64,000 nucleotides of DNA from Scatomorpha sp964367935 (GCA_964367935.1 CAYIYZ010000009.1:28714-92713); one strand, 5' to 3'; positions 8,852 through 18,031 are shown, numbered from the stretch's first letter. Notes: generated by a model not told the origin, from the letters alone. Numbers and translations: made by a program.

Positions 8852-9997
8852 ATGGCATTTTTTCTGAGACTTACTAAACTTAATATTCTCAGACTCAGAC
8901 GGCGGCTTTGCCTATTGGTGGCAATAGCCGCCGCCTTTGCCATGCTCGCTTTTATTCTCGCTACCGGTGTCGCCGATATCACGGAGCGTGACAGTGCCGT
9001 CAGCTCACTGACCTTCGCCGTAACGGGCGATATGGAGCAAGCTAAGGCACTTGTGACGCTTGTGTCGAGCATGACAGATATAGCCGCCTACGCAAATTTT
9101 GTGGCTATGGACACAGATAGTGCGAAAGAGGCGCTGCAAAAAGGCGAGGTCTCCGCCGTTATGGAGCTGCCCGACAATTTCGTTGACGGCATACAAAACG
9201 GCAGTAATGAGGCCTTGCTCCTACATCTGCCGTCTTCATCGCCTGTGGAGGGCTATCTTGCGCTGTACGCCGGACAAGTCGCCTCCGACATGCTCTCTGC
9301 CGCTCAGGGCGCTATTTACCTCACGCTAAACACCTTGCGTGACGAGGGGATGTATGACAGCAATTCGGTTGTCGATGTAAACCGTGACTATGTTGTATTT
9401 GCACTTGGGCGTAATGGCATGTACGAGGAAGATGTCATCAGCGCTGCGGGCTCTGCTTCGCTTACGGAGCATTACACCGCTTCCCTGCTCGTCTTTGTGC
9501 TCCTAATGTCCGCACTCACGTTCTACCCCATACTCTCACCTGTTCAAGGTGCATGGCGTAATAGGTTGAGGACTTTAGGTTGTGACGGATTTACTTGGAC
9601 TTTAGCTGCTTTCACTTGTATCTTTATTTGTATCGCTGTTCTCATTAGCATTTGCTTATTCTACACGCAAGCTTTTAATTTCGGCGCTTTTTGCACACTG
9701 CTGACCTTCTCACTCGGCTTTGTCTGTCTCACGGCAACTGTGTGTCGTACCGAGTCGGCTATGTCCGCACTGTGCTTTCTGTCTGTGCTCATTTTTGCAC
9801 TTTTGGGCGGCGGTATAATACCGACTACCCTTATGCCCGTCAATTTGCGAAACCTGTCTCCACTCTCGCCGTATTCCGCTCTCATGGACGCCATGCACGG
9901 TGAATTTTCACCCATTATCGTCCTGTGCGGTTTATTGTTCTCGGGCATAGCCTTTATGCTTTGCACCCGTGCCTACAGTAAGGGGGAGAGAATATGA
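8852..9997 (+). CDS. ABC-2 type transporter permease
   Basis: A 381-residue membrane subunit. One N-terminal membrane helix (about residues 20-40) is followed by an extracytoplasmic domain of about 170 residues with the ABC-2 signature pattern 'AKEALQKGEVSAVMELPDNF', then six hydrophobic helices from about residue 200 to the end. This is the ABC2_membrane_3 architecture of exporters. It starts 4 bp after the lipoprotein gene and shares ATGA with the next permease, so the genes are translationally coupled. Confidence 0.85.
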   Translation: MAFFLRLTKLNILRLRRRLCLLVAIAAAFAMLAFILATGVADITERDSAVSSLTFAVTGDMEQAKALVTLVSSMTDIAAYANFVAMDTDSAKEALQKGEVSAVMELPDNFVDGIQNGSNEALLLHLPSSSPVEGYLALYAGQVASDMLSAAQGAIYLTLNTLRDEGMYDSNSVVDVNRDYVVFALGRNGMYEEDVISAAGSASLTEHYTASLLVFVLLMSALTFYPILSPVQGAWRNRLRTLGCDGFTWTLAAFTCIFICIAVLISICLFYTQAFNFGAFCTLLTFSLGFVCLTATVCRTESAMSALCFLSVLIFALLGGGIIPTTLMPVNLRNLSPLSPYSALMDAMHGEFSPIIVLCGLLFSGIAFMLCTRAYSKGERI

Positions 9998-11088
9998 TTT
10001 TTTATACCGCTCTTTTTAAATCTGAAATCATTAAGCAAATCCGTGATAGGCGTATTTTGCTTCTAATTATAGTTTTCATCACTACTTGTACAGCGTCTGT
10101 TTTCGTCGCTTCCGATGTGGACGAGCCGGCATCTGTGCCCGTTGGCATAGTTGTACCCGAGTACAGTATTCAAGGCGCTGAGCTACTAACCCTCTTGCGC
10201 TCTGAGGATACTTTAGTCGAGTTTATCCTCACAGACGAAGATACACTATATCAAAATGTCGCAGCCGGCAATTATGAATGTGGCTACATTTTGCAGCCCG
10301 ACTACGACGAGCGTATAGAAAGAGGTAACTACAACGACCTGTACACCTTAGTCAGGAGTGAGAGCAGTGCTCTGTTCGGCTTGGTCTCCGAGTCTATGTC
10401 TGCCGCTACAATGCAGCTTGTTGCCGATGACATTGCACGCACTTACCTAAATCAGCAAGGCTTGGACGCACCCGTTGACGGCTACATATTAGACGAGGAT
10501 GAGCGTTTCTCCGTTGTGCCTATCATAGGCGAGGATATCGCCACCACCGTAGTGGCAGAAGCGGAGAGCTCTGTTTTCGTTGGCCTACTTGCACTCACGC
10601 TCTGTGTATTCGCTATTTCGGGTGGTGACACCCTCGCCGCTTCACGCAACAGCCTATACCATAAGAGGCTCGCAGCCTTGTATGGCGAGACACCACTCTT
10701 ACTAATACCCATTTTTGTGCAAAGCACTTTTTTATTTCTTATCACTGCACTTTCTTTTCTTCTGCTCGGTGTACACAATTTCCTCGCGCTTTTCTTATTC
10801 ATAATATGTCTTGCGACACTCAGCTATCTGCTCGCTCAGTTTAAAGACGGTTTTTCAGCCGTACTCTTGCCCTTTTTTGTGCCAATAGCTTTAGTGCTCA
10901 CACCCATATTCTTCGATGTTCGTAACATTTTCCCTGCCCTAAGGTCGCTTAGCGCACTTATTCCATCCACGCACTTTATCTCTTACCTGCAGGGTGACAT
11001 CTACGCCTCGCTTTATCTTATCGCACTCTCGGTAGTGTATCTCCTCATTTCAATTATTGTTCGGAAGCTTCCAAAAAAATATAGTTAA
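9994..11088 (+). CDS. ABC-2 type transporter permease, second subunit
   Basis: A 364-residue paralogue of the preceding permease: N-terminal helix, an extracytoplasmic domain of about 160 residues, then six membrane helices. It overlaps the upstream gene by four bases (ATGA), and together the two permeases would form a heterodimeric channel with the ATPase encoded at 6700. The last residues are basic (RKLPKKYS), consistent with a cytoplasmic C-terminus. It is the last gene of the operon; a terminator follows within 10 bp. Confidence 0.85.
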   Translation: MIFYTALFKSEIIKQIRDRRILLLIIVFITTCTASVFVASDVDEPASVPVGIVVPEYSIQGAELLTLLRSEDTLVEFILTDEDTLYQNVAAGNYECGYILQPDYDERIERGNYNDLYTLVRSESSALFGLVSESMSAATMQLVADDIARTYLNQQGLDAPVDGYILDEDERFSVVPIIGEDIATTVVAEAESSVFVGLLALTLCVFAISGGDTLAASRNSLYHKRLAALYGETPLLLIPIFVQSTFLFLITALSFLLLGVHNFLALFLFIICLATLSYLLAQFKDGFSAVLLPFFVPIALVLTPIFFDVRNIFPALRSLSALIPSTHFISYLQGDIYASLYLIALSVVYLLISIIVRKLPKKYS

Positions 11089-11097
11089 TCACACAAA

Positions 11098-11128
11098 AAG
11101 ATGCGGAGGGTAAGACCCTCCGCATCTT
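11098..11128. terminator. Bidirectional Rho-independent terminator
   Basis: A 13-bp perfect stem (11098-11110 with 11116-11128) and 5-nt loop between convergent genes. T-rich tracts follow it on both strands. Confidence 0.9.
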
Positions 11129-11141
11129 AATTTTTATATTC

Positions 11142-12494
11142 TTACAGCTCCTGTATAGCCTTGTTTATATAACCTACCTCGTCCATAACCTCATGTGCTA
11201 TTGACGTACTGCTCTCTGCCATATTCGCCGTCTGTAAAATGTCCTTATTAATATGTTGCATCTGCTGTAATATATTCTCTATATTAGCGACCTGTGCCTC
11301 CATTACCATATTAATCTCACGTGCATTCTCCGCAGAGGACTTAGAATAGTCTATGACCTCGCCCATATTCGTGACTGCTTCACTTACGAGCGCCACACCC
11401 CTTTTTACGCTGCTTATAGACTCATCTATGAGACTCTCACTATCACTCGCCGCCTGTGAACTGCGGTTCGCCAAAGTGCGTACCTCCTCCGCCACTATGG
11501 CAAATCCCTTGCCCGCCGTGCCCGCTCTCGCTGCCTCCACCGAAGCATTTAAGGCAAGTAAATTCGTCTGGAAGGCTATGTCTTCTATGCTCTTTATTAT
11601 ACCTATTATGCTGTTAGAGGACCTCTCTATCTCCTTAATCGCTTCCGCAACCGCAGTCATAAGTTTGCTATTGTCCTCTAGTTTAATCACGCTCTCCATC
11701 GCCTTATTGCGTGATGCCGCAGCTTTCTCCTGTGCTATCATTACCTCTTTTTCCATAGACAAGCTCTCTTGAGTCAGCTCCTCTATTATAAGAGCCTGAC
11801 TAGCCGACGCCTCCTTCAAAGCCGTCGCAATATCCAACATACTCCTCGATGTATCCTCCAAGTTGCCGCTGCGCTTACCTACTTCCGTAAACACACTCTG
11901 CTGTAGCTCGGCACTCTTCTTCTCAGATTCCATCTTCTGCTCGATCTTGCCTATCAGCTTCTGCGACTCTGCGTCCTTCTCAGTCGCACTATCAATATAA
12001 GCACATCCCCACCTAACAAGCAAGTAAACAAACAAAGTACAAAATGTGAATCCGAACAAACCTCTTGCAATATTGCCAATACCTATGGCACCATAGACAG
12101 ATTCACCAAAAAATAGCGCTACCCCCAATATTACCGTCGCCAATATCCACTGGCTCACAAACAAGCGTGTATTGTAGTAAATGCCCGTAAACGCCAAACT
12201 CGCCGCCACCAAACTCAAAGTCGCCGCTAAATTGCTACTCAATATACCAAATCCAAGAATCAAAAGCAGTTGAGTAAAGGTCAAAACATACACGCAAGCC
12301 TCATACTTCCCACGCTTCTTGAGCGTGGTACTCACAGGTACCAAAGCCAAAGTAGCTAAAATAATCGCACTTCCAACCGCAACAGAACTCGACACTATAT
12401 ATAATAGTCCGTACGCTATTGCACCAGCCAAAAGCACCGTTTGGTTTACTTTAATTAACTTATCTAAACTTATTACCGTTTTTTGCTCTTTCAT
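11142..12494 (-). CDS. Methyl-accepting chemotaxis protein with polytopic membrane sensor
   Basis: A 450-residue receptor. Residues 15-190 hold about six hydrophobic helices with almost no extracellular loop, so the sensor is membrane-embedded rather than a Cache or four-helix domain, and no HAMP domain is visible. From about 200 on it is a coiled coil, with the conserved hairpin tip DIAFQTNLLALNASVEAARA and AIVAEEVRTLA. It should signal to CheA/CheW, none of which is in the window. The start has GGAG 5 bp upstream. It has its own promoter (TTGACA-17-TAAAAT). The ligand is unknown. Confidence 0.92.
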   Translation of the reverse strand: MKEQKTVISLDKLIKVNQTVLLAGAIAYGLLYIVSSSVAVGSAIILATLALVPVSTTLKKRGKYEACVYVLTFTQLLLILGFGILSSNLAATLSLVAASLAFTGIYYNTRLFVSQWILATVILGVALFFGESVYGAIGIGNIARGLFGFTFCTLFVYLLVRWGCAYIDSATEKDAESQKLIGKIEQKMESEKKSAELQQSVFTEVGKRSGNLEDTSRSMLDIATALKEASASQALIIEELTQESLSMEKEVMIAQEKAAASRNKAMESVIKLEDNSKLMTAVAEAIKEIERSSNSIIGIIKSIEDIAFQTNLLALNASVEAARAGTAGKGFAIVAEEVRTLANRSSQAASDSESLIDESISSVKRGVALVSEAVTNMGEVIDYSKSSAENAREINMVMEAQVANIENILQQMQHINKDILQTANMAESSTSIAHEVMDEVGYINKAIQEL

Positions 12495-12545
12495 AGTCGC
12501 TCCTTAATCACACTTAGTCCGTATTTACACCTGAGTTCCACTTTA

Positions 12546-12574
12546 ATTTTATCTCATTTAATCGCACTTGTCAA
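12546..12574 (-). promoter_or_regulatory. Sigma-A promoter of the chemotaxis receptor
   Basis: Minus strand -35 TTGACA (12569-12574), 17-bp spacer, -10 TAAAAT (12546-12551), 50 bp before the start codon. This is a housekeeping-type promoter, not a motility sigma-D one. Confidence 0.75.
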
Positions 12575-12727
12575 CGCTTGCCATCTAAGTCCCAGAAAGC
12601 AGAAGCCTGAAATCAGACGATATGAGATCACGAAAATAAAAGCATTTTTTCTGTCACTTGACGTCTTTTTCGTCTATTTTGCATAATAGATCTTCATTGC
12701 CGCCCTCTTTTTTGGCTGAAATTCGAC

Positions 12728-12756
12728 TTGACCGCTGGGTGAAAAGGGTTTAAACT
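12728..12756 (+). promoter_or_regulatory. Sigma-A promoter of the small membrane-protein gene
   Basis: -35 TTGACC (12728-12733), 17-bp spacer, -10 TAAACT (12751-12756), about 30 bp before the ATG at 12787. A second possible promoter (TTGACG-18-CATAAT) lies at 12658-12687. Confidence 0.65.
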
Positions 12757-12786
12757 GAAAGCCATACATGAAAGGGAGTTGTGCTC

Positions 12787-13038
12787 ATGACTGCAAATAT
12801 GTTTTACAATAACAATAAGTCATACGCTAACACGCGTTTTACTGCGTGCTTCTTTTCTATGCCTATTATACTCATCGGGGATGCGGCTTTAGCAGTCGTG
12901 TCCTCTATTATTTTGCTTTGTGTCACTGTACTCATACGACTTGTCGCTGTCATTTCTATTATTGGCAGTGTCATACTGAACCTTATACAGAAGGTTACTT
13001 CGGTGAGATTTACACAAGGCATACATATATTCGATTAG
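12787..13038 (+). CDS. Small membrane protein of unknown function
   Basis: The 83-residue product has a polar N-terminus rich in Asn and Tyr (MTANMFYNNNKSYANTR), about 50 hydrophobic residues likely forming two membrane helices, and a short polar tail. I recognise no family. Support for a real gene is the full expression unit: near-consensus promoter at 12728, GGGAG 8 bp before the ATG, and a strong terminator 27 bp after the stop. The start at 12787 was preferred to a GTG at 12781 on ribosome-site spacing. It stands alone between a chemotaxis receptor and the liv operon. Confidence 0.65.
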   Translation: MTANMFYNNNKSYANTRFTACFFSMPIILIGDAALAVVSSIILLCVTVLIRLVAVISIIGSVILNLIQKVTSVRFTQGIHIFD

Positions 13039-13064
13039 GGAGTTTTCCCTATTGTTTGTGCCTG

Positions 13065-13091
13065 AAGTGACCTTGCCGTGCAAGGTCACTT
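13065..13091 (+). terminator. Rho-independent terminator after the small membrane-protein gene
   Basis: An 11-bp perfect stem (13065-13075 with 13081-13091), 5-nt loop and a run of eight or more T. Confidence 0.92.
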
Positions 13092-13174
13092 TTTTTGTTT
13101 TTCAGTCGAGTGTTTATTCAGCTATCTGTATGACACACGATAGAAAATAAATATTTTAATCGGAGGAAATGAAA

Positions 13175-14350
13175 ATGAAAAAGATGAAATTGTTCAGTTT
13201 GGTACTGGTTTTGCTATTTGCATTCACAGTACTAACAGGTTGCTCGTCAGACGATGGCGGCGCAGCTGAGGGTGGCGCAGACACTACCCTACTCATTGGC
13301 GGCATAGGCCCTGTAACAGGTGACTATGCAAACTACGGCACCTCAGTTAGCCAGGGCGCTATGCTCGCTGTCGAGGAAATCAACGCAGCCGGCGGCGTTA
13401 ACGGCTTTACATTCGAGCTCAACTTCCAAGACTCACAAGGCGCACCTGACAGCGCTGTATCCGCTTACGGTCTGCTCATGGACGAGGGCATGGATCTTTC
13501 CATGGGTGCTACTTTCTCGGGCGAGATGGCTTCCGTCAGCGCCGCTGCGGCAGCAGACGGAATACTGCTACTTACACCTTCCGCATCCTCTGTTGATGCA
13601 ATAGCAGGCAACGACGCCGCTTACAGACTCTGCATTAACGATCCCGCTCAGGGTACAGCCTCCGCCAACTACATGGCAGAGAACGCCCTCGGCACCACCG
13701 CTGCGGTCTTCTACGCAAGTGATAACGATTACAGTGTCGGCCTATACGAGACCTTCGTTGCAGGTTGCGCTGAGGTGGGTATAGAAGTTGTCGAGGTCCA
13801 GGCGTTCACCGAGTCCGGCAACACCGACTTCTCAGCTCAGATTAACTCCATAGCAGATTCCGGTGCAGAGATAGTTTTCCTGCCCATCTACGCCGCTGAG
13901 GCTTCCACCTTCCTTACTCAGGCAGACGGTATTCTCGACGATGTTATCTTCTTCGGTTGTGACGGTCTTGACGGTCTCCTATCACAGGTTGCAGATCCCG
14001 CACTTGCCGAGGGCGTCATGATGCTAACTCCCTTCTCAGCTGATGCCGAGGTTGAAGCTGTCGCTAACTTTGCAAGCGCTTACGAGACAAAGTACGGTAG
14101 TGCTCCTGACCAGTTTGCAGCTAACGGCTATGATGTCATCTACACCTTCAAAGCTCTACTTGAGCACACCGGTGTTACACCCGAGACGAAGGACGATACC
14201 TTCAACGAGACTATGGTTGCGGCTATGACCGAAGTTACCGTAACAGGCGTGACGGGCGAAATGACATGGACTGCTGACGGTGAAACACAAAAAGACGCAC
14301 TTGCTATGGTAATCAAAGACGGCGTAAGCACTCTTTATACCGGCGAGTAA
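13175..14350 (+). CDS. livK: Branched-chain amino-acid ABC transporter substrate-binding lipoprotein
   Basis: A 391-residue periplasmic-binding-type lipoprotein (lipobox VLTGCSS). It belongs to the Leu/Ile/Val-binding family: IGGIGPVTGDYANYG, AVEEINAAGGVNG, and the ligand-pocket segment LLLTPSASS. It captures amino acids outside the membrane and hands them to LivHM. Of three ATG codons at 13169, 13175 and 13184, the one at 13175 has the best spacing (8 bp) from GGAGG. A hairpin separates it from the permease genes, the usual way of making the binding protein in excess. The true ligand could be another amino acid or small amide. Confidence 0.92.
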   Translation: MKKMKLFSLVLVLLFAFTVLTGCSSDDGGAAEGGADTTLLIGGIGPVTGDYANYGTSVSQGAMLAVEEINAAGGVNGFTFELNFQDSQGAPDSAVSAYGLLMDEGMDLSMGATFSGEMASVSAAAAADGILLLTPSASSVDAIAGNDAAYRLCINDPAQGTASANYMAENALGTTAAVFYASDNDYSVGLYETFVAGCAEVGIEVVEVQAFTESGNTDFSAQINSIADSGAEIVFLPIYAAEASTFLTQADGILDDVIFFGCDGLDGLLSQVADPALAEGVMMLTPFSADAEVEAVANFASAYETKYGSAPDQFAANGYDVIYTFKALLEHTGVTPETKDDTFNETMVAAMTEVTVTGVTGEMTWTADGETQKDALAMVIKDGVSTLYTGE

Positions 14351-14364
14351 ATATGGCATTAGGG

Positions 14365-14391
14365 CGGCGGGCAAAAACTAATTGCCCGCCG
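14365..14391 (+). terminator. Intercistronic hairpin between livK and livH
   Basis: A GC-rich 10-bp stem (CGGCGGGCAA with its complement) without a strong T-run. Likely a partial terminator or 3'-end stabiliser that lowers expression of the downstream permease genes relative to the binding protein. Confidence 0.6.
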
Positions 14392-14414
14392 GCTTTGGGA
14401 AGAGGGATATATCT

Positions 14415-15293
14415 ATGGTACAACTTGTACAGACACTTATTAGCGGTCTTAGCTTAGGTAGCATTTACGCACTTATCGCCTTGGGATACACCATGGTTTA
14501 CGGTATTGCAAAAATGCTCAACTTTGCGCACGGTGATGTCATCATGGCAGGTGCATACACTGTCATTGTTACAGTTATGTCCGCTAACATGCCCGGCGCC
14601 GTGGCTATAATTGTAAGTATTGCCGCTTGCGCTATTTTGGGCATCAGTATTGAATTTCTTGCGTATAAACCTTTACGTAAAGCGCCGCCTTTATCCGTGC
14701 TCATCACGGCGATAGGCGTAAGCTATTTGTTGCAGAATATTGCTTTGCTTTTTTTCGGGCCGGAGCAGCGTGCTTTTCCCGATATCTTCGATTTACCCAA
14801 CATCAAGGTCGGTGAAATTGTCATCGACGGTATTTCCTTAGCCACTTTGATTCTTACTGCGGTAATAATGATTGTTCTTACGCTCTTTATCTCAAAGACA
14901 CGTATGGGTAAGGCGATGCGCGCCGTCTCTGAGGATAAGGAGGCGGCTGAACTCATGGGTATCAGTGTGAACAAAACCATCACGCTGACCTTTGCCATTG
15001 GTTCTGCACTCGCCGCCATAGCCAGTATTTTCTACGGTGCGAGCTATGTATATATAAGGCCCACCACCGGCTCCATGCCCGGTATCAAGGCTTTTACTGC
15101 CGCTGTTTTCGGTGGTATCGGCTCCATCCCCGGTGCTATGCTCGGTGGCATTCTGCTCGGTCTCATTGAGCAGTCTGCAAAAACCTATATATCATCTTTA
15201 TGGTCAGATGCTATCGTGTTCGGGGTCTTGGTCATTGTGCTCGTTGTTCGACCTGTCGGACTGCTCGGCAAAAAAACAAGTGAGAAGGTGTAG
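14415..15293 (+). CDS. livH: Branched-chain amino-acid ABC transporter permease LivH
   Basis: A 292-residue inner-membrane permease with eight or so helices. Family signatures are SLGSIYALIALGYTMVYGI, MLNFAHGDVIM near the N-terminus and GGIGSIPGAMLGG near the C-terminus. It forms the channel with LivM. The ATG at 14415 follows AGAGGG by 8 bp; an in-frame upstream ATG at 14382 lies inside the hairpin and would add residues unlike the family, so it is rejected. Three bases separate it from livM. Confidence 0.94.
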   Translation: MVQLVQTLISGLSLGSIYALIALGYTMVYGIAKMLNFAHGDVIMAGAYTVIVTVMSANMPGAVAIIVSIAACAILGISIEFLAYKPLRKAPPLSVLITAIGVSYLLQNIALLFFGPEQRAFPDIFDLPNIKVGEIVIDGISLATLILTAVIMIVLTLFISKTRMGKAMRAVSEDKEAAELMGISVNKTITLTFAIGSALAAIASIFYGASYVYIRPTTGSMPGIKAFTAAVFGGIGSIPGAMLGGILLGLIEQSAKTYISSLWSDAIVFGVLVIVLVVRPVGLLGKKTSEKV

Positions 15294-15296
15294 AAT

Positions 15297-16310
15297 ATGA
15301 AAACAAATCTTAGACATAGGCTGTTTTCACAAAACGCCTTGACCTTATATATGTTAGTTGCTATTTATGCCACGCTCTCATACATGGTATATTCAGACAA
15401 CATCACAAGACAGCTCTCAAGTATGCTTATCACAATTTCCGCCTACATCGTAATGGCGATTTCGCTCAATCTCGTCGTTGGCCTGCTTGGTGAGCTCTCC
15501 TTAGGACACGCCGGTTTCGTATCTGTGGGACTATTTTCAGGTTGTCTTGTATCTATCGCAACAGTCGAATTTTTACCACTCTATATAAGGCTACCTGTTT
15601 CCATGCTCTTCGGCGGCTGCTTTGCCGCTGCTGTCGGCTTTGTCGTCGGCCTACCGGCTTTGCGACTTCGTGGCGATTACCTCGCTATTGTCACGCTCGG
15701 CTGCGGCGAGATTATTAAAAATGTCATAACAAACCTGCCCATCACGGGCGGTGCGCTCGGCTTGAACACCATCAGCATCTACTCCAGTACCGCAGAGCTT
15801 CTGCCCTATGCCATCGTTTTGGTATTTTTGACTGCCATCGTCATGATGAACCTCAAAAACTCAAAGCACGGTCGGGCGATTATGGCTATACGTGAAAACC
15901 GTATCGCCGCCGAGTCTAACGGCGTTAATGTCACTTACTACAAGCTGACTGTATTTATTATCGCCGCTTTTTTTGCCGGCATGGCAGGCACACTATACGG
16001 GCACGCCTTTGCAAATGTTAAGGCTGCCACCTTCGATTATAACGTCTCCATAGAAATCCTTGTTATAGTCGTCTTGGGCGGTATGGGCTCTATCAGGGGT
16101 TCTATCATCGCTACCGTTATTCTTAGGGCGTTGCCAGAGATGCTCAGAGAGTTTAGTGACTACCGTATGCTCGCTTACTCTATACTACTTATTGTTATAA
16201 TGATTTTAAACGCTTCACCTCGCTATAATGAATTTAAGGATAATTTCAGCTTTAAAGCCCTACTTTCAAAGCGCAAAGTGAAGTCGGGAGAGGAGTCGAA
16301 TAATGGATAA
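15297..16310 (+). CDS. livM: Branched-chain amino-acid ABC transporter permease LivM
   Basis: A 337-residue permease of the LivM type, with about ten hydrophobic helices. Conserved stretches are ISLNLVVGLLGELSLGHAGF, GLPALRLRGDYLAIVTLG and VLGGMGSIRGSIIA. It pairs with LivH in the channel. It overlaps the start of livG by 8 bases, pointing to translational coupling. Confidence 0.94.
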   Translation: MKTNLRHRLFSQNALTLYMLVAIYATLSYMVYSDNITRQLSSMLITISAYIVMAISLNLVVGLLGELSLGHAGFVSVGLFSGCLVSIATVEFLPLYIRLPVSMLFGGCFAAAVGFVVGLPALRLRGDYLAIVTLGCGEIIKNVITNLPITGGALGLNTISIYSSTAELLPYAIVLVFLTAIVMMNLKNSKHGRAIMAIRENRIAAESNGVNVTYYKLTVFIIAAFFAGMAGTLYGHAFANVKAATFDYNVSIEILVIVVLGGMGSIRGSIIATVILRALPEMLREFSDYRMLAYSILLIVIMILNASPRYNEFKDNFSFKALLSKRKVKSGEESNNG

Positions 16311-17160
16311 GAATAAAAGTCGCCTCGTCCCCTATCCTTCGGGCGCATTTATACCAGAGCGTGACCTTGGCAGTATGCCCGTCTTAGAAGTGCTTCATCT
16401 CGGTATAGATTTCGGTGGCCTGACCGCTGTCGATAACTTTTCTATCACCGTAGGGCGCACTGAAATCGCAGGTATTATAGGGCCTAACGGAGCCGGAAAG
16501 ACAACCGTTTTCAACTTGCTCACCAACGTTTATGAGCCCACCCGCGGTACTATCATGGTAAACGGTATAGACACAAAGGGTAAGAGCGCATATCAAGTTA
16601 ACAAGCTCGGCATAGCACGCACTTTCCAAAACATCAGACTCTACTCTAATATGTCCGTTTTGGATAATGTCAAAGTCGGTGCGCACAACTCCATAGGTCA
16701 GGGCCTTCTATCCGCTGTCACACATATGTTCGGCTACAATAAGACTGAGCGTGCGGCAGAGGCGAGTGCGCTTGAGCTGCTTGACTTTTTCTCCTTGGCG
16801 GACAGTGCGAATGCCTTGGCAGGCAGTCTGCCATATGGTGCGCAGAGACGGCTCGAAATAGTCAGGGCACTCGCTACGGGGCCCTCTATTTTACTGCTTG
16901 ACGAACCCGCCGCAGGTATGAACCCCTCGGAGACAGCTGAGCTCATGGAGAACATTCGCAAAATACGTGATACCTTCGGCATAGCCATCATGCTCATTGA
17001 GCACGATATGAGCCTTGTCATGGGCATATGCGAGGGTATTTGCGTCTTAAACTACGGTAAGATTATAGCAAAAGGCACGCCTGACGAGATTAAGTCTAAT
17101 CCGCAGGTCATAGAGGCGTATTTGGGTAGAAAGGAGCAGTCGGTCGATGCTGAAGATTGA
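16303..17160 (+). CDS. livG: Branched-chain amino-acid ABC transporter ATPase LivG
   Basis: A 285-residue ATPase. It has a Walker A GPNGAGKTT, the LivG-specific GIARTFQNIRLYSNMSVLDN, a degenerate signature LPYGAQRRLEI typical of LivG, Walker B ILLLDEPAAGMNP, and the switch IEHDM. About 30 residues precede the ABC domain, longer than usual. It overlaps livM by 8 bases and livF by 14 bases. Confidence 0.94.
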   Translation: MDKNKSRLVPYPSGAFIPERDLGSMPVLEVLHLGIDFGGLTAVDNFSITVGRTEIAGIIGPNGAGKTTVFNLLTNVYEPTRGTIMVNGIDTKGKSAYQVNKLGIARTFQNIRLYSNMSVLDNVKVGAHNSIGQGLLSAVTHMFGYNKTERAAEASALELLDFFSLADSANALAGSLPYGAQRRLEIVRALATGPSILLLDEPAAGMNPSETAELMENIRKIRDTFGIAIMLIEHDMSLVMGICEGICVLNYGKIIAKGTPDEIKSNPQVIEAYLGRKEQSVDAED

Positions 17161-17845
17161 GAACATTAATGTATTTTATGGTAAGATACACGCTATAAAG
17201 GATGTATCTTTCAATGTAGCGGAGGGCGAGGTCGTTGCTCTTATAGGTGCTAACGGCGCCGGCAAGTCAACTACACTAAAGACCATTTCCGGTATGCTCC
17301 GCTCACGCACAGGCTCTGTTAAATTTATGGGCGAGGACATCTCTAAGGTAGAGTCTTACAAGCTACTCTCAAAGGGTTTAGCGCATGTGCCCGAGGGTCG
17401 ACGTGTATTCTTGCAGATGTCTGTGCTTGAAAATTTAGAGATGGGCGCATACATCAAGGGCAAAGCAGCGAAAGAGGATCTTGACAGGGTCTATGAATTG
17501 TTCCCCCGCCTTTTTGAGCGACGCACTCAAACTGCGGGCACGCTGTCGGGCGGTGAGCAACAGATGCTCGCCATGGGTAGGGCACTTATGAGTAGACCTA
17601 CTCTTATGATGATGGATGAGCCGTCAATGGGTCTTGCGCCGATTTTGGTACAGCAGATTTTCGATATCGTACGTGAACTTAACCGTGCCGGCACTACCAT
17701 ACTTTTGGTGGAGCAAAATGCTGAGATGGCACTTTCCGTATCTGACAGGGCTTATGTACTTGAGTCGGGCGCTGTCACCATCAGCGGTAGCGGAAAGGAG
17801 CTTGCGGCGAGTGACGAGATTAAGAGGGCGTATCTCGGCGGTTAA
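17147..17845 (+). CDS. livF: Branched-chain amino-acid ABC transporter ATPase LivF
   Basis: A 232-residue ATPase, the second nucleotide-binding subunit of the Liv importer. Walker A GANGAGKST, signature LSGGEQQMLAMGRAL, Walker B LMMMDEPSMGLAP, switch LVEQNA. AAGGAG is 10 bp upstream of the ATG. Last gene of the operon; repeat A copy 2 begins about 20 bp after its stop and a terminator follows. Confidence 0.95.
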   Translation: MLKIENINVFYGKIHAIKDVSFNVAEGEVVALIGANGAGKSTTLKTISGMLRSRTGSVKFMGEDISKVESYKLLSKGLAHVPEGRRVFLQMSVLENLEMGAYIKGKAAKEDLDRVYELFPRLFERRTQTAGTLSGGEQQMLAMGRALMSRPTLMMMDEPSMGLAPILVQQIFDIVRELNRAGTTILLVEQNAEMALSVSDRAYVLESGAVTISGSGKELAASDEIKRAYLGG

Positions 17846-17865
17846 GTGCCGCACCAAAACGTTTG

Positions 17866-17990
17866 CGGTGAAGCTAATTAAAAGTTTTACTCGATTTTTT
17901 GAAAAAAATCGTGGGGTGCAGGGGCAAAGCTCCTGCTCGCCGTCCGCAGACGGCGAAATCCCCATGGGGTTTGGGGCAAAGCCCCAACTA
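17866..17990 (+). repeat. Dispersed 3'-end repeat A, copy 2
   Basis: Begins about 20 bp after the livF stop, in the same orientation as the gene. Modules in order: GTGAAGCTAATTAAAAG, TTTTACTCG, the hairpin CGATTTTTTGAAAAAAATCG, GTGGGG, a variable hairpin AGGGGCAAAGCTCCT, GCCGTCCGCAGACGGC, GAAATCCCC, and the closing hairpin GGGGTTTGGGGCAAAGCCCC. It is the most complete uninterrupted plus-strand copy. Confidence 0.88.
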
Positions 17991-18002
17991 ACAAAACACA
18001 AG

Positions 18003-18031
18003 ATAATAATCTGAGTAACTCAGGTTATTAT
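18003..18031 (+). terminator. Rho-independent terminator of the liv operon
   Basis: Fourteen-base arms (18003-18016 and 18018-18031, one G-U pair) form a tight AT-rich hairpin followed by TTTGTGTT, just after repeat A copy 2. Confidence 0.7.

Noticed and set aside
17624..18001. Minus-strand frame of 125 codons with GFAPNPMGISPSADGE
   Set aside because: It is a translation of repeat A; similar peptides arise at 37490, 49200 and 52647 for the same reason. No ribosome site, and it overlaps livF.
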